Below are positions 25,055 through 33,003 of a DNA stretch of 64,000 bases, piece after piece; the stretch's first letter is position 1, and every line of letters starts with the position of its first letter. Under the pieces are notes generated by a model. It was not told where the DNA came from. It did no database searches and saw only the letters and a list, made by a program, of their open reading frames with translations. Made by a program: the position numbers and the translations under genes. Source of the stretch: Oscillospiraceae bacterium (GTDB taxonomy: Bacteria; Bacillota_A; Clostridia; Oscillospirales; Oscillospiraceae); the NCBI GenBank assembly GCA_015068055.1, contig SVLG01000002.1, forward strand, positions 1 to 64,000, read 5' to 3'.

Positions 25055-25072
25055 GGGTAAAGAGGTGTTTTA
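25037..25072 (-). terminator. Terminator between ispA and dxs
   Basis: A 16-bp perfect stem TAAAACACCTCTTTAC/GTAAAGAGGTGTTTTA with a 4-nt loop and TTT after it. It splits the spoIIIA-to-ispA block from dxs-tlyA-nadK-argR-recN. Confidence 0.9.
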
Positions 25073-25105
25073 TTTGTGAATTTATGCAATTTCTATAACA
25101 TTCAA

Positions 25106-25115
25106 TTTACATAAT
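25106..25115 (-). repeat. ATTATGTAAA decamer just after ispA stop
   Basis: One copy of the recurrent decamer, 2 nt downstream of the ispA stop and before the terminator. Confidence 0.5.
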
Positions 25116-25117
25116 AT

Positions 25118-25993
25118 TCATTTTCTGCGGTTTGCCAGCTCGTCAGCCAGCCAGCAGAGAAGACCGCTGTCAGGAAAAGAAGAAATCACGGCAGCTTTGG
25201 CCGCTTCTGTATATTCACGGACAAGACGGTCGCAGCCGTCCACCCCGAGCAGTGTAATAAAAGTGGTCTTGCCATTTTCGGCATCGGAGCCAACCGGTTT
25301 ACCCAGCTCCTCTGTTGTTGCCGTAATATCCAGAACATCGTCGCGAATTTGAAAGGCAATACCAAGATTACGTGCATATTGAGAAGCCGCACGGATCTGT
25401 TCCTCACTGGCCCCGCCGCAGTAGGCACCCATAAGACAGGCAGCCTCCAACAGCGCTCCGGTTTTCAGCGCGTGAAGATAACGTAGTGACTCCTCATCGC
25501 TGGCCTCTCCATCGTGAGAGATATCCAGATACTGACCGCCGCACATCCCCTGCTCCCCGGCTGCATCCGCCAGCACGGAAGCCATAGCCACCAGCTTATC
25601 CGCAGAAACCGGACACTGCAGGACGGTTCGGAAAGCAGACGCCTGCAGCGCATCGCCGGCCAGCACCGCGTTGGTCTCACCATACACAACGTGACAGGTG
25701 GGCTTTCCCCGGCGCAAATCGTCGTTATCCATACAAGGCAGATCGTCATGAATGAGAGAGTAGGTATGGAGCATTTCTATGGCGCAGGCCGCCGGCATGG
25801 CAGCAGATACATCGCCACCGCAGGCTGCACAGAACTGCAGCACAAGGATCGGGCGGATTCGCTTGCCGCCGGCCAGCAGTGAATAGCGCATGGCCTCCAA
25901 CAACTCACCCTGAGGACAGTTCTCCTCAAAGTACGTATCCAGTTCCTCCTCTACCAAGCGCCGGCACTCCTCGTAGACTTCTTTGTAATTCAT
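25118..25993 (-). CDS. ispA: Polyprenyl (farnesyl/geranyl) diphosphate synthase
   Basis: 291 aa. Condenses isopentenyl and allylic diphosphates to make farnesyl diphosphate, the primer for UppS. Two Asp-rich Mg sites: DDLPCMDND (83-91) and DDVLD (218-222); GGKRIRP near 42-48 and the FQIRDD block are typical. The small residues before the first Asp motif suit short chains. ATG overlaps the xseB stop by 4 nt, the common xseB-ispA arrangement. Confidence 0.94.
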   Translation of the reverse strand: MNYKEVYEECRRLVEEELDTYFEENCPQGELLEAMRYSLLAGGKRIRPILVLQFCAACGGDVSAAMPAACAIEMLHTYSLIHDDLPCMDNDDLRRGKPTCHVVYGETNAVLAGDALQASAFRTVLQCPVSADKLVAMASVLADAAGEQGMCGGQYLDISHDGEASDEESLRYLHALKTGALLEAACLMGAYCGGASEEQIRAASQYARNLGIAFQIRDDVLDITATTEELGKPVGSDAENGKTTFITLLGVDGCDRLVREYTEAAKAAVISSFPDSGLLCWLADELANRRK

Positions 25994-26226
25994 CCTTCGT
26001 CCCCCATGTCAAAAGGCAGCTCCACGGGTGCGCCGTCAGCACCCTTCTGGAGTTTGCGAACCACCTGTTCGGCTTCATCCAGCTCCTTTTCGCAGCGTCG
26101 GATCAAACCGGCTCCTTCCTGAAACAGCGCCAGCGACTGATCCAGCGGGGCATCCCCTCTCTCCAGCAGACGTACGATGGCATCCAGTCGGTTCATTGCC
26201 TCTTCAAAGGTCATTTTATCTTTCAT
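25990..26226 (-). CDS. xseB: Exodeoxyribonuclease VII small subunit
   Basis: 78 aa. Small subunit of ExoVII, which trims single-stranded DNA. The coiled-coil core MTFEEAMNRLDAIVRLLERG, PLDQSLALFQEGAGLIRRC is characteristic. ATG 26226 has AAGGAG 9 nt upstream. A lipoprotein gene separates it from xseA, which is unusual. Confidence 0.93.
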   Translation of the reverse strand: MKDKMTFEEAMNRLDAIVRLLERGDAPLDQSLALFQEGAGLIRRCEKELDEAEQVVRKLQKGADGAPVELPFDMGDEG

Positions 26227-26239
26227 GGTAATAAACTCC

Positions 26240-27268
26240 TTATTTAACGCGCACGATACAGCTGGCCATAAGAGAGCCCGTGCTGACGTAAACAGTCGTA
26301 AACTTTCCGGCTTTAAGACCCGTGACCGTGCCATTCTGGTCAATGGCCACGACGTTTGGATCGGCTGTACTCCAACTGACAGGCTGCTCGTCGATGTTCT
26401 TAAACTCACAGTTGAGATCCAGAGACTGCCCTTCGTCGATGGTAATGTCCGTGCTGACATAGCCGGCATAGGTAACCACGACGCCAGACTGGTCATTCTC
26501 TATAACAGCATCCTCCACCGGAACATAGGAGGGACGCTGTCCGCGCACACGAACCCAGCACTCGCTCTTCCCCTCACCAACTTTGCAGATAATTCTGGCA
26601 CTGCCCTCGCTCAGCGCGGTAACAAGACCATCCGCAGACACAGCTGCCACTGCAGGATCGGAAACCTCCCAAATTACGGGATCTTCCGTATCCGCCGGAT
26701 TTACCACCGCCTTCAGCTGCAGGGTTTCGCTGGAAGACGCATTCATTGTGAAGTCATAAACGGGATTTCCCAGGAAACAAATGGAGATCTTGGGTTTGGC
26801 AGGTTTTGCCACCGTGATCTTACAGATGCCGATATACTCCTCCCCTGCCCTGCAGGTAATGTCCGTGCTGCCTTCGGTAAGTGTGGTAACAAGGCCGTTT
26901 TCATCCACACTGGCCACGGAAGCATTGCTGCTCTCATAGCTCAGAGCAGGCGCCCCATCCGGAAGCTCTATCTCCAACTGCAGCGTTTTGTCCGGACGGG
27001 CGGTGATGGAGTTGACCTCTTTATTGTCATAGCGGATGCTCAGCGGGGCCGGGGTCGGCTCCGGCGTGGGTTCAGGCGTAGGTTCCGGAGTGGGCTCCGC
27101 CGTCGGTGCCACGGTGGCTCCGGGCGTTGCCACGGGTTCAGCCCATTGGGGAGTACCCTGCTGCGGCGCGGGCGTAGGCTCCGGCGCAGAATCTTTATCC
27201 TTGCCGCAGCCGCCCAGAAGCAGCACGACCATCAGAAGAAGGGACAGAATCTTTTTCATATCAAACAT
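26240..27268 (-). CDS. Lipoprotein with bacterial Ig-like (Big_2) domains
   Basis: 342 aa. Lipoprotein signal with lipobox LLGGC (Cys21), then a Pro/Glu/Thr linker with four TPEP-type repeats (about 55-75), then about three Big_2-like domains recognised by recurring NPADTEDPVIWEVSD, VSADGLVTALSEGSARI and VAIDQNGTVTGLKAG blocks. Such domains form surface adhesive or spacer modules. ATG 27268 has GGAGG 6 nt upstream and overlaps the xseA stop by 8 nt; an alternative ATG is at 27259. It sits between the two ExoVII subunits although no functional link is known. Confidence 0.85.
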   Translation of the reverse strand: MFDMKKILSLLLMVVLLLGGCGKDKDSAPEPTPAPQQGTPQWAEPVATPGATVAPTAEPTPEPTPEPTPEPTPAPLSIRYDNKEVNSITARPDKTLQLEIELPDGAPALSYESSNASVASVDENGLVTTLTEGSTDITCRAGEEYIGICKITVAKPAKPKISICFLGNPVYDFTMNASSSETLQLKAVVNPADTEDPVIWEVSDPAVAAVSADGLVTALSEGSARIICKVGEGKSECWVRVRGQRPSYVPVEDAVIENDQSGVVVTYAGYVSTDITIDEGQSLDLNCEFKNIDEQPVSWSTADPNVVAIDQNGTVTGLKAGKFTTVYVSTGSLMASCIVRVK

Positions 27269-28499
27269 GCTCAGCCTCCGTTTCCTTCGCAATTGATTCT
27301 TCTCGTATGTGTTCAACGCGACAGTCCACCGAACCCCGGGCCATGGTCACCGTAAGAGATTGCCCGGTCTGCAGCGCGGCAGCATCGCTGACGACCTTTC
27401 CCTCCGCATCCTGTACCATGCTGAAGCCGCGGGACAGAACCTTCAGCGGGCTCATGGCATCCAGAGAGGCGCAAAGACGGATAAAAGACTGCCGTCTCTG
27501 CTGCAGCGTACGCTCTCCGGCAGCGCCGAGACGCTGGGACAGGCGGTCTGTTTCCTGTCGTTTCTGGTCAAAATAGACGGTGGGACTCTCCAACACCCGG
27601 CGGCGCTTCAGGTCATCCAGGCGACCGGAAAGCAGATCCAGCCGCTTTGTCATAGCCTGACGGCTGCGGGCCATGGCAGAAGCCAGACGTTCACGGATCT
27701 CAGCCTCGTCAGGCACGGCCAGTTCCGCGCCGTTGGAAGGCGTTGCCGCCCGGAGGTCGGCCACAAAGTCTGCAATGGTCACGTCCGGCTCATGACCCAC
27801 GGCGGAAATCACGGGAATCTCGCTGGCATAAACAGCACGGGCCACGCGCTCATCGTTAAAGGCCCAGAGATCCTCAATGGAACCGCCGCCGCGGCCGGTA
27901 ATAATCAGGTCCGCTACCTGCCAGCGGTTCGCATAGCGGATGGCGCCGACAATCTCCGCCGGAGCCTCCACACCCTGCACCCTGACCGGCATGACGATCA
28001 CTTTGCTTAGCGGCCAACGCTTGCCCAGAACACGGATTACGTCCCGCACGGCAGCGCCGGCACCGGATGTAATCACCGCGATCCGCCGCGGATACTCAGG
28101 CAGCGGCTTCTTGCATGCACGGTCAAAAAGGCCTTCCGCCTGCAAGCGCGCTTTCAGCTGCTCATAGGCGAGATAAAGGTCACCTACACCCTCGGGGCTC
28201 ATCTGCGTCACATACAGCTGATACGCCCCGTCACGCGGGAACACGGTAACGCTGCCCTGGCAGAGGACACCCATACCGTTTTCCGGCCGGAAGGGCAATT
28301 TCATCGCGCTGCCTTTAAACATAACACAGCGCAAAGAGCCGTCTTTATCCTTCAGGGTAAAATAGTGATGTCCGGAGGGATATACCTTATAGTTGGACAG
28401 TTCCCCCCGGACGCAAACCCGACCCAGAAGCGCATCTGAATCAAGAAGACCCTTTATGTGTTTATTGAGTTCGCCAACGGAAAGGATGTTCTCAGCCAT
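27261..28499 (-). CDS. xseA: Exodeoxyribonuclease VII large subunit
   Basis: 412 aa. Catalytic subunit of ExoVII. The N-terminal OB fold (SVGELNKHIKGLLDSD, VRGELSNYKVYPSGHHYFTLKD) precedes the nuclease domain (RIAVITSGAGAAVRD, DLIITGRGGGSIEDLWAFNDE, SAVGHEPDVTIADFVADLRAATPSNGAEL) and a coiled coil. ATG 28499 overlaps the nusB stop by one nt (TGATG); the GTG one codon earlier is less likely. Confidence 0.96.
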   Translation of the reverse strand: MAENILSVGELNKHIKGLLDSDALLGRVCVRGELSNYKVYPSGHHYFTLKDKDGSLRCVMFKGSAMKLPFRPENGMGVLCQGSVTVFPRDGAYQLYVTQMSPEGVGDLYLAYEQLKARLQAEGLFDRACKKPLPEYPRRIAVITSGAGAAVRDVIRVLGKRWPLSKVIVMPVRVQGVEAPAEIVGAIRYANRWQVADLIITGRGGGSIEDLWAFNDERVARAVYASEIPVISAVGHEPDVTIADFVADLRAATPSNGAELAVPDEAEIRERLASAMARSRQAMTKRLDLLSGRLDDLKRRRVLESPTVYFDQKRQETDRLSQRLGAAGERTLQQRRQSFIRLCASLDAMSPLKVLSRGFSMVQDAEGKVVSDAAALQTGQSLTVTMARGSVDCRVEHIREESIAKETEAEHV

Positions 28500-28942
28500 C
28501 ACTCTTCGTTCTCACGCTCACGGACAAAGCTGCCGAGAATGCCGTTGATGAAACTGACCGTCTCCGCCTCATCAAAGCTCTTGGCCAGCTCCACCGCCTC
28601 GTTGATGGACGCTGCCTGCGGAATATCATCCATGTAGAGAATCTCGTACATGGCGCAGCGCAGCACCGCAAGAGCCGTACGGGAAATACGGCCGATCTTC
28701 CATCCGCGGGAGTACTGGCTGATGTAGTGATCCAACTCCACCCGATGGGCATTGACACCCTCTACCAGTTCCCGGATATACTCCTGCTGGACAGCGTCGG
28801 GGATCTCCTCGAAAATCCCACCCTCCGGGGGAAGGGCACGGAAATAATCTTCGCTGAAAAAGTCGGCGATCTGCAGATCGCTGCCACCGTTGCTGGCAAA
28901 GCTCAGCTGCACGGCCAGTCGTCTAGCTGCTGTTCTAGTCAT
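28499..28942 (-). CDS. nusB: Transcription antitermination factor NusB
   Basis: 147 aa. All-helical NusB domain: N-terminal RRLAVQLSFA, and IGRISRTALAVLRCAMYEIL, NEAVELAKSF, FINGILG in the C-terminal half. Works with NusE in rRNA antitermination. ATG 28942 overlaps the Asp23 stop by one nt. The N-terminal half carries a longer acidic loop than E. coli NusB. Confidence 0.95.
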   Translation of the reverse strand: MTRTAARRLAVQLSFASNGGSDLQIADFFSEDYFRALPPEGGIFEEIPDAVQQEYIRELVEGVNAHRVELDHYISQYSRGWKIGRISRTALAVLRCAMYEILYMDDIPQAASINEAVELAKSFDEAETVSFINGILGSFVRERENEE

Positions 28943-29319
28943 CACTTTATCTCTGCCTTTTCAAAAGAAATACCGGTAACGTGGATATTCACCACGGTCT
29001 CCATGCCGGTCATGGCCTCAATGGAGGCCGCCACACTGCGCTGCACCCGGCGGGCGGCATCGGCTACATTATAACCATAGCGTACAAGGATCAGAAGGTC
29101 GACCACGGCCTTACCGGATGCAGAAGTAACCTTGATACCCTTGGGAGAGTTCTTGATGCCGAAGAAACCGGCCAGATCGGAGCCAAGGGCCGTGGGGTTG
29201 GAGAGTCCCGCAACACCGTCCACATCGTTCAATGCGGCGGACACCATCATCCCAATGACCTCCTCCGAAATACATACATTTCCCTTTTCCGTCTGATTGA
29301 TAATGTAGTTTTCAGGCAT
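28942..29319 (-). CDS. Asp23/Gls24 (YqhY-like) envelope stress protein
   Basis: 125 aa. Asp23 family: GNVCISEEVIGMMVSAALNDVDGVAGL and VDLLILVRYGYNVADAARRVQ, VNIHVTGISFE. The position upstream of nusB is that of B. subtilis yqhY, linked to acetyl-CoA carboxylase control. ATG 29319 has GGGAGG 8 nt upstream. First gene after the spoIIIA terminator; a TATGAT without a clear -35 lies upstream. Confidence 0.9.
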   Translation of the reverse strand: MPENYIINQTEKGNVCISEEVIGMMVSAALNDVDGVAGLSNPTALGSDLAGFFGIKNSPKGIKVTSASGKAVVDLLILVRYGYNVADAARRVQRSVAASIEAMTGMETVVNIHVTGISFEKAEIK

Positions 29320-29381
29320 ATCCGATACCTCCCGGCATAATTACACCTTATCATACCACGTTCAGACGAAAAAATAAAGAG

Positions 29382-29409
29382 GCTTCCCCGAAATTGTTTT
29401 CGAGGAAGC
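29382..29409 (-). terminator. Terminator after spoIIIAH
   Basis: A 12-bp stem with one mismatch (GCTTCC-CGAAA / TTTCG-GGAAGC) followed on the minus strand by CTCTTTATTTTTT. Confidence 0.8.
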
Positions 29410-29417
29410 GGAAAAGA

Positions 29418-29987
29418 TCAGCGGTCTTTGACCTCGATGATGTTGATCTGGCTGGCCTCAAGTCCGGTAGTACTCAACACCGTCTCCGTCACCCGGGCAA
29501 CATCCGCTTCCGCCAGGCCCTCAACCGGTGCCGGCACGGCAATGGTGCAGCCATCGGCAGCCAGATAGACCACGCAGTCGGCAAACTCTTTGGCCAGCAG
29601 TTCGTTCTCTATCTGGCTTTCAATCATGCTCCATTCCGCCATGGCTGTAATCTCGGACATGGCACTGTTAATAACCTCCTGCGAGGCCGTTTCTGCGCAG
29701 GCGGCCGTTTCCAGCAGCGCCATGGCGGCATCCCGGGACTCCTGTCTGGTAAGGCGGGCCTGCGCGAAATACTCCGCACTCTCGTCAATCCCGCTGGCCA
29801 GCGTCATACCGTAGTTTTCTTCCAGCGCCGCCGTCATCGCATCCTCGGCCCGCGCCATGGCGCTGTCTGCCCTGCCCCACTTGTTGTTAAAAGACCAGTT
29901 CAGATAGGCAGCCCCGCAGACAAAGAACAGGACCGCTGCCAATATGAGATTTCGTTTCAGGTTTTTCCCGCTTTTGAATTCCTTCAT
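29418..29987 (-). CDS. spoIIIAH: Stage III sporulation protein AH
   Basis: 189 aa. Mother-cell component of the SpoIIIA-SpoIIQ channel. One N-terminal membrane helix (about 12-30), then a helical linker and a C-terminal YscJ/FliF-like ring-building motif (about 95-185, ending VLSTTGLEASQINIIEVKD). ATG 29987 follows GGGGG. Last gene of the operon before its terminator. Confidence 0.92.
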   Translation of the reverse strand: MKEFKSGKNLKRNLILAAVLFFVCGAAYLNWSFNNKWGRADSAMARAEDAMTAALEENYGMTLASGIDESAEYFAQARLTRQESRDAAMALLETAACAETASQEVINSAMSEITAMAEWSMIESQIENELLAKEFADCVVYLAADGCTIAVPAPVEGLAEADVARVTETVLSTTGLEASQINIIEVKDR

Positions 29988-29988
29988 T

Positions 29989-30366
29989 TCAGTTACCCCC
30001 CTGATTCTTCATTTTTAATACAATGATCTTATTGCTGCCAAGTCCCGTATAGGCAGAAACAGCCCGGACAATCTCCAGTGAAACCGCGGCGCTTTCGGCT
30101 CCGTCGCAGACAACAACCGCTCCGCCGGCGCCGTCTCTTTCCTGCCGAAGAAGAACATACACTCTGCCGCAGCCCTCGATCTGCTCCAGTACGGCACAAA
30201 GCTTTTCCTCATCGCTGTCAAACTTTGCGTCATCGCCGGGATAGCTCCGCTCCGCCGCGGTCTTCCCCGGCAGGATCATCAGAGCCGCGCCCATAAGCAG
30301 CACCAACAGCAGTGCCCTGTTCTTTTCCGGAAGGCGGGAGCCGCCTTTCTCATCCTTCGTCTTCAT
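29989..30366 (-). CDS. spoIIIAG: Stage III sporulation protein AG (short)
   Basis: 125 aa with one membrane helix (about 16-34) and a C-terminal block (CAVLEQIEGCGRVYVLL, GLGSNKIIVLKMK) that forms the ring-building motif. B. subtilis SpoIIIAG is about 229 aa, so this version is little more than membrane anchor plus a minimal ring domain. ATG 30366 lies within the spoIIIAF 3' end (17-nt overlap); an upstream TTG is in frame but not needed. Confidence 0.88.
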   Translation of the reverse strand: MKTKDEKGGSRLPEKNRALLLVLLMGAALMILPGKTAAERSYPGDDAKFDSDEEKLCAVLEQIEGCGRVYVLLRQERDGAGGAVVVCDGAESAAVSLEIVRAVSAYTGLGSNKIIVLKMKNQGGN

Positions 30367-30838
30367 ACCAGCTCTGCCTTTCCGCCGCAATACCCAGCTC
30401 CGCCTCCAGACGTGCCGCCAAGCGGCGCCGCATATTTTCCGGAGCCTTCATGTACAGCTTTGCCTCCCAGGGTACCCAGCAGTCATCCCGCCATTTTGCC
30501 CTCACCTCCACCCTGCCCTCCAGGCCGAGAGCGTGTGCCTCGTCCAAAATGTATGCGGCACACCCCTCCTCTATGTACAATCGCTCCAGTCTCTTTTCCT
30601 GCTCGTTCAAGTCCTCCGTCAGAGCAAGGACGCTTTCATGATACCCTGCCAGAGAAAGAGCATAGTCATCCAGATCCGGACGGGCCAGCGGTGAGATCAA
30701 AGTCAGCGTCAGCACCAGACCGCTGATCAGACGCAGCACCTTCTTCACTGCACCGGCGGGAACAATGCTCTGGGCGCAGGCCGTGATAACAGATGCCCCG
30801 CAAAGGCCGATGATCCATTGTCGAAGCAGTTCTGTCAT
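30350..30838 (-). CDS. spoIIIAF: Stage III sporulation protein AF
   Basis: 162 aa. Two N-terminal membrane helices (WIIGLCGASVITACAQSIV and a second ending LISPLARPDL) followed by a soluble domain with RVEVRAKW near 120, the SpoIIIAF layout. ATG 30838 overlaps the spoIIIAE stop by 4 nt. Function in the feeding channel is known only in outline. Confidence 0.9.
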   Translation of the reverse strand: MTELLRQWIIGLCGASVITACAQSIVPAGAVKKVLRLISGLVLTLTLISPLARPDLDDYALSLAGYHESVLALTEDLNEQEKRLERLYIEEGCAAYILDEAHALGLEGRVEVRAKWRDDCWVPWEAKLYMKAPENMRRRLAARLEAELGIAAERQSWYEDEG

Positions 30839-31905
30839 ACAGCAATCTTCATAAATGCGAAAACGGATATGTACAAAAAAACAGCCCCCGATCCTGTCAT
30901 GGCCAGAAGCATGCCGAAGCAGCTGCCAAGGTTGTCCAGCAGTTCCGCCAGCCGACCGCCGCTCAGGCAGGCACAGAGAGCGGCACAAAGTTTATAAAGA
31001 AGATATCGCAGCCCCAGCTCCAGTACGGGAGTCAGGCAAATGCAGAGGATAGCCAGCAGGCCAAAGCTGCCGCAAAGACCCCTGAGACTCCCTGCTGCCG
31101 CAGCCAGAGCACCGGAGGCATCGGACAAAATCCGGCCCACCACCGGCAGCGCAGTTGACAGCACCGTCTTTGTAAGCCGGGCAGCCGAGGCATCGGCGCT
31201 GCCGCTGACAACACCACTCACCGAGAGCCAAAGGGCAAAGGCCGTGGTCAGTCCTCCCAGAAGCATCGTGCAGAGACTCCGCATCAGCCTTGCCGCCGTC
31301 TTCAATGCCCCGCCGCCCACGGCGGCGTTGGCTATGGCCAGAGCCGCATAGCCGCATATAACAGGGACAATCAACCGGACGGAAAGATGAAGAAGTATGT
31401 CCATAAATACAGCAGTGGACGCACTGGCCGCCGCCGCTGTCCCCACCGCGCCGGAGGCGGCCGCCGTGGCTGCCAGCACCGGAAGCAGTACCCGTGAGTA
31501 ATCCGACAGGGTTTCCATGGCCTCCAGAGCCCCCGACATATAGGAGTCTACATCCACCAGAGCAGCCGCACCGATGGCAGCTACCCCGGCCAGCAATACA
31601 TAGGAGGAGGCCTGACCCGATGTATCAGCCGCTTCCGTAAGGGAGCAAATGAGCACCACGGCCATCATTACCAGCACCGTTCCACAGGAGCGGCGGGCAA
31701 GATCTTCCAGTCGTTTTAGAAAGTGCTGCAGTATCCGCTGCGGCAGTTCTTTTCCCGCCGCGTCTTCCGGCAAAGCATCGCCCATGTACTCACGGGCACT
31801 TTCCGGCAATGCATCGGACAGAGCCCGCGAGCCGAAATCATCCACGGCAGATGCCGGAAACACGAGCAGGATCGCTGTCAGCAGAAAGAACGCTGCATAT
31901 CTCAT
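30835..31905 (-). CDS. spoIIIAE: Stage III sporulation protein AE
   Basis: 356 aa, polytopic membrane protein with a signal sequence (MRYAAFFLLTAILLVFPASA), about eight helices, and an Ala/Ser-rich core. The AE family is the likely permease-like subunit of the SpoIIIA apparatus. ATG 31905 overlaps the spoIIIAD stop by 4 nt; longer in-frame starts would lie inside spoIIIAD. Confidence 0.92.
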   Translation of the reverse strand: MRYAAFFLLTAILLVFPASAVDDFGSRALSDALPESAREYMGDALPEDAAGKELPQRILQHFLKRLEDLARRSCGTVLVMMAVVLICSLTEAADTSGQASSYVLLAGVAAIGAAALVDVDSYMSGALEAMETLSDYSRVLLPVLAATAAASGAVGTAAAASASTAVFMDILLHLSVRLIVPVICGYAALAIANAAVGGGALKTAARLMRSLCTMLLGGLTTAFALWLSVSGVVSGSADASAARLTKTVLSTALPVVGRILSDASGALAAAAGSLRGLCGSFGLLAILCICLTPVLELGLRYLLYKLCAALCACLSGGRLAELLDNLGSCFGMLLAMTGSGAVFLYISVFAFMKIAV

Positions 31906-32288
31906 ACCAGCGCCTCCACCACGGACACCAGAGAGTTGATCAGCGGCAGCGCCACATAAAGCGCGCAAAGAGTTCCGCAAAGCTCTACAAAGGCCGCGGC
32001 GGCCCCCTGCGAGGCATCTTTACATATCTGCGCACCCAGTTCCGTTACCAAAGCAATGCCCACACATTTAATTACCGGTGTCAACAGTACGGAAGATATT
32101 CCACTCCGCTCCGCAAGGCTCTCATAGGCTTCTGCAATCTCGCCGGTAACGCCTATGCAGAGAAAGGCCGCGGCCAGCCCTGCAGCCAGTGAGATCATCA
32201 GGGAAAGCTCCGGAACCGAACGTCGAAGCAGAAGAGCCAGAATGCTGCCGGTAACGCCGATGGCAGCCGCTTTTACTGCAATGGTCAT
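31902..32288 (-). CDS. spoIIIAD: Stage III sporulation protein AD
   Basis: 128 aa, three or four membrane helices. The SpoIIIAC/AD family block LLTPVIKCVGIALVTELGAQICKDASQGA is present. ATG 32288 is 1 nt after the AC stop. Part of the membrane core of the SpoIIIA channel. Confidence 0.93.
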   Translation of the reverse strand: MTIAVKAAAIGVTGSILALLLRRSVPELSLMISLAAGLAAAFLCIGVTGEIAEAYESLAERSGISSVLLTPVIKCVGIALVTELGAQICKDASQGAAAAFVELCGTLCALYVALPLINSLVSVVEALV

Positions 32289-32289
32289 T

Positions 32290-32484
32290 TTAAAACCCGA
32301 AAAGTTCCCGGATCAGCTCGAATAGCTCGCTGATCTCCCGGACGACAACCACCAGCACGATTACAAGGCCTGCTATGCTTACCAAAAGGGCCTGATCATC
32401 CCGTCCGCTCCGACACAGCAGCATGTTCAGTACGGCAACCAGGATCCCGATGGCAGCTATCTTAAAAATAAGCTCTACCTCCAA
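32290..32484 (-). CDS. spoIIIAC: Stage III sporulation protein AC
   Basis: 64 aa, two membrane helices, matching the small AC subunit (IFKIAAIGILVAVLNMLLCR, SIAGLVIVLVVVV). TTG start at 32484 with AGGAGAGG upstream. Confidence 0.92.
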   Translation of the reverse strand: MEVELIFKIAAIGILVAVLNMLLCRSGRDDQALLVSIAGLVIVLVVVVREISELFELIRELFGF

Positions 32485-32535
32485 CGCGTACCTCTCCTTC
32501 GTAAGCTTGTCTGCCCCATTCTATGCCCCGCAGCA

Positions 32536-33003
32536 TTAAATAAGAACGATTGCCGCAAGCAGTCCGGCGCAGACACCAAGGGAGGAGCAAAGCCGGCACT
32601 TTTGTTCCGCGTCCGCCTCTGCTTCCCGTAAAATCCGCCGAAGTCGTTCCGCTGCCGCCGGAAGAACGCGCCCGGGCTCATCGCCGCGGCTGAGGGCAAG
32701 TCCAAGTTCTTCGAGCACCTCGTTCTCCGCGGCCGGAAAGCCGAGCTCACCGATCTCACGACACCATATCTCCGAAAAGCGCCTGTCACGCAGCTCGTCC
32801 GCTTCCACCCTGCAGCCGCAGAGAATTTTCAGTGCTTCCGTCAGTGGCGTTGCGAGGATGGAAACCTCCGTTTCAAAACTCTCCAGCCGAAGGAGGAGGG
32901 AACGCAGATTGGCAACGCGAAGGCGCAGTTCCCGGCTGCGCCCCAATCCCACAGCAGCGCAGGCCGACACCAGCATCACGGCACCTGCCCAGCGCATCAG
33001 CAT
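32536..33003 (-). CDS. spoIIIAB: Stage III sporulation protein AB
   Basis: 155 aa. GspF-like small subunit: an N-terminal helix, RVANLRSLLLRLESFETEVS, TPLTEALK, and a C-terminal helix. ATG 33003 has GGAGG upstream and overlaps the spoIIIAA stop by 7 nt. Expected to pair with the AA ATPase. Confidence 0.92.
   Translation of the reverse strand: MLMRWAGAVMLVSACAAVGLGRSRELRLRVANLRSLLLRLESFETEVSILATPLTEALKILCGCRVEADELRDRRFSEIWCREIGELGFPAAENEVLEELGLALSRGDEPGRVLPAAAERLRRILREAEADAEQKCRLCSSLGVCAGLLAAIVLI

Noticed and set aside
27040..27110. Short tandem repeat considered as a CRISPR or VNTR array
   Set aside because: It is the coding sequence of the TPEP linker of the lipoprotein, with no spacers.
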